Assembly: GCA_023433185.1 (NCBI GenBank)
Contig: JAEZEN010000217.1
Location: forward strand, 1-7,521
From: Pseudomonadota bacterium
GTDB lineage: Bacteria; Pseudomonadota; Alphaproteobacteria; Rhizobiales; Kaistiaceae
DNA length: 7,521 bases
Direction of reading: 5' to 3'
Below the pieces are notes generated by a model. That model was not told where the DNA came from and ran no database searches. It was given only the letters and a program-made list of their open reading frames with translations. A program made the position numbers and the translations under genes. Positions 6,510-7,521 of the stretch are shown in pieces; within the stretch, counting starts at the first letter, position 1; every line of letters starts with the position of its first letter.

Positions 6510-6857
6510 TCAATCGTCCTGTGGACGGCTCGAGAGCATCTCGTTCAACGCTCGTTCCAAGTGAATGAGGTGGTTGAGCTGAACATCCCACGGCACGTCG
6601 ATATCCACATGATCGTAGGCGTGCCTTATGATGTTCCCCAATCCGGCGATGTCGCGCCAGGGTTTTTCGGGATACAGCGCCTTCCAATCAGCCGGAATGT
6701 GGCGAGAAGCCTCGCTCAGTATTTCAAAGAAGCGCTCCAGCGCTGCGCGTGCCACCTTGTCGTGTTCAATTTGCTCACGGCTTCGCGCTGCCAGCAGGTC
6801 ATGAATTGAGAGGATGCTCTCCTGCATGTGCGCGATTCGCAATTCGGGAGGGATCAT
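6510..6857 (-). CDS. hepT: HEPN-domain toxin of the HepT (DUF86) family
   Basis: Predicted HEPN ribonuclease toxin of an MntA/HepT (MNT-HEPN) type VII TA pair. The 115-residue all-alpha protein begins MIPPELRIAHMQ and carries the family core PWRDIAGLGNIIRHAYDHVD (66-85), with Asn75, Arg78, His79 and Tyr81. In characterised HepT proteins the motif is Rx4HxY, and the Tyr is AMPylated by MntA. Here the Arg directly precedes the His, and the usual upstream Arg position is Gly74; I recall this GN-x-x-RH-x-Y form from a DUF86 subgroup. The ATG at 6857 shares its A with the TGA ending the mntA C-terminal frame (TGATG). A longer frame open to 7007 is rejected because it would overlap mntA. G+C is markedly low: I count 100 of 180 bases in 6541-6720, against 48 of 60 in murB 5761-5820. 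This suggests horizontal acquisition. Confidence 0.85.
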   Translation of the reverse strand: MIPPELRIAHMQESILSIHDLLAARSREQIEHDKVARAALERFFEILSEASRHIPADWKALYPEKPWRDIAGLGNIIRHAYDHVDIDVPWDVQLNHLIHLERALNEMLSSRPQDD

Positions 6858-6970
6858 CAGAAGACGACGATCGCGTCGCGGTGCGCCCACTCGAGGAAGA
6901 CCGGCTTCGCACTCCGCCGCATGATCATGTGGGTCTCCATGCCGATATCGTCTTCGACGAGGTGCTTCAC
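6857..6970 (-). pseudogene. MntA-family nucleotidyltransferase, displaced C-terminal part
   Basis: In a frame shifted from the mntA N-terminal part, the minus strand encodes VKHLVEDDIGMETHMIMRR, then SAKPVFLEWAHRDAIVVF and TGA. This is the usual C-terminal half of MntA-type nucleotidyltransferases, and its stop overlaps the hepT ATG by one base. Together the two parts would make a protein of about 109 residues, normal for MntA. The shifted frame starts with a GTG (6968-6970) that overlaps the N-terminal part's TGA as GTGA. Re-initiation giving a separate 37-residue chain is therefore conceivable. More likely this is a real one-base deletion or a sequencing error. Confidence 0.75.
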
Positions 6971-7185
6971 CTGACCAGGTCGAGCAGCGAGAACTTCCGC
7001 CCCTCATCGATCTCTATCATGAGGTCGATATCACTATCGGCCCGGTTGTCGCCGCGGGCGCGAGAGCCGATCAGCCACATGCGCGTGATGCCTTCGCGCT
7101 CGAAGGCCGGACGCAACGCCCGGAGCCGCGCAAGCAGAGCGTCGCGGTCGAGATCAGGCGCAACGAGACCCGGCGTGTCGTCCAT
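6967..7185 (-). CDS. mntA: MntA-family nucleotidyltransferase antitoxin, N-terminal part (frame broken)
   Basis: Minimal nucleotidyltransferase that in characterised systems neutralises HepT by AMPylating its active-site tyrosine. This 72-residue frame holds the catalytic half: an N-terminal helix (about 11-32), then ITRMWLIGSRARGDNRADSD (33-52) with the diagnostic GS-x10-D-x-D motif (Gly40-Ser41, Asp52, Asp54). It ends early with EGRKFSLLDLVR and a TGA at 6967-6969. The sequence expected to follow in this family (KHLVEDDIG...) is present immediately downstream in another frame. One missing base, for example GGG reduced to GG around 6970-6971, would explain this. The ATG at 7185 lies 9 nt after the murC stop, with only a weak ribosome site. 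Confidence 0.8.
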   Translation of the reverse strand: MDDTPGLVAPDLDRDALLARLRALRPAFEREGITRMWLIGSRARGDNRADSDIDLMIEIDEGRKFSLLDLVR

Positions 7186-7194
7186 GACAGAGAC

Positions 7195-7521
7195 TTAGGA
7201 CGATCCGCCCGCCTTCGCCAGTTCCTCCGGCAGCGCGTAGGCCCACTGGCTGATCGAGCCCGCGCCGAGGCAGACGACGGTATCTCCCGGCCGCACCGAG
7301 TCGCGGACCATGGCGGCGAGCGCCTCGCGGCCGGGCAGCGCACGGGCATCGCGATGGCCGCGGATGCGCAGCCCCTCGACGAGCGAGTCGCGGTCGATCC
7401 CCTCGATCGGTGCCTCGCCGGCGGCATAGACCGGCGCGACGATGACCGTGTCGGCGTCGTTGAAGCAGGAACAGAAGCCGTCGAACAGGTCGCGGAGGCG
7501 CGTGTAGCGATGCGGCTGGAC
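7195..7521 (-). CDS. murC: UDP-N-acetylmuramate--L-alanine ligase, C-terminal end (partial)
   Basis: Cytoplasmic Mur ligase that adds L-Ala to UDP-MurNAc using ATP. Only the last 108 residues are in the window; the gene enters from the high-coordinate edge. This is the Mur ligase C-terminal domain, recognisable from [19 protein letters not shown] (2-20), [20 protein letters not shown] (22-41), IRGHRDAR (53-60) and [18 protein letters not shown] (77-94). It ends in TAA (7195-7197). G+C is high (43 of 60 in 7201-7260), like the rest of the dcw backbone. In related genomes murB follows murC, sometimes after a small gene; here the mntA/hepT pair lies between, starting 9 nt after this stop. Confidence 0.95.
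   Translation of the reverse strand, partial: VQPHRYTRLRDLFDGFCSCFNDADTVIVAPVYAAGEAPIEGIDRDSLVEGLRIRGHRDARALPGREALAAMVRDSVRPGDTVVCLGAGSISQWAYALPEELAKAGGSS

Noticed and set aside
5739..6809. A 356-codon plus-strand open frame across murB and hepT.
   Set aside because: It is antisense to murB, which has every family motif, and its own translation shows no domain.
6858..7007. An N-terminal extension of hepT by 50 codons.
   Set aside because: The added residues are Arg-rich and unlike HEPN proteins, and they overlap the real mntA coding sequence. The ATG at 6857 overlaps the mntA stop, as expected for coupling.

Overview
The window carries the 3' part of a dcw (division and cell wall) cluster. 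All genes read on the minus strand, so transcription runs from high to low coordinates. The order is murC (3' end only), mntA-like nucleotidyltransferase, hepT-like HEPN toxin, murB, vapB, vapC, ddl, ftsQ, ftsA, ftsZ (5' part, still open at base 1). The backbone murC-murB-ddl-ftsQ-ftsA-ftsZ, the high G+C, and an FtsZ with a long disordered linker all point to an alphaproteobacterium, most likely of the Hyphomicrobiales (Rhizobiales) type. No genus can be named from the sequence alone.

Region by region: 7195-7521 is the murC C-terminus. 6510-7185 is an inserted MntA/HepT toxin-antitoxin (TA) pair. Its mntA reading frame is broken by an apparent one-base loss near 6970, and its hepT is visibly poorer in G+C than its neighbours. 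5565-6506 is murB. 4872-5512 is a VapB/VapC pair with a palindrome-rich operator-promoter region at 5522-5568 that overlaps the murB stop. 4781-4871 is a short spacer with a near-perfect 20-bp palindrome resembling a CtrA box. 1657-4780 holds ddl, ftsQ and ftsA, packed with overlaps (ddl/ftsQ 13 nt, ftsQ/ftsA 1 nt). 1558-1656 is a 99-nt ftsA-ftsZ spacer with a GC-rich hairpin. 1-1557 is ftsZ.

The backbone genes form one pathway. MurB and MurC make UDP-MurNAc-L-Ala, and Ddl makes the D-Ala-D-Ala dipeptide used later in the same precursor. FtsZ, FtsA and FtsQ build the divisome that directs septal peptidoglycan synthesis. The unusual feature is two different TA modules, in the same orientation, at two consecutive junctions (murC/murB and murB/ddl) of an essential operon. 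The vapBC module seems to bring its own autoregulated promoter, which would read into ddl-ftsQAZ.

No RNA genes, CRISPR arrays, insertion sequences or rho-independent terminators were found. There is no gene-free stretch longer than about 100 nt.
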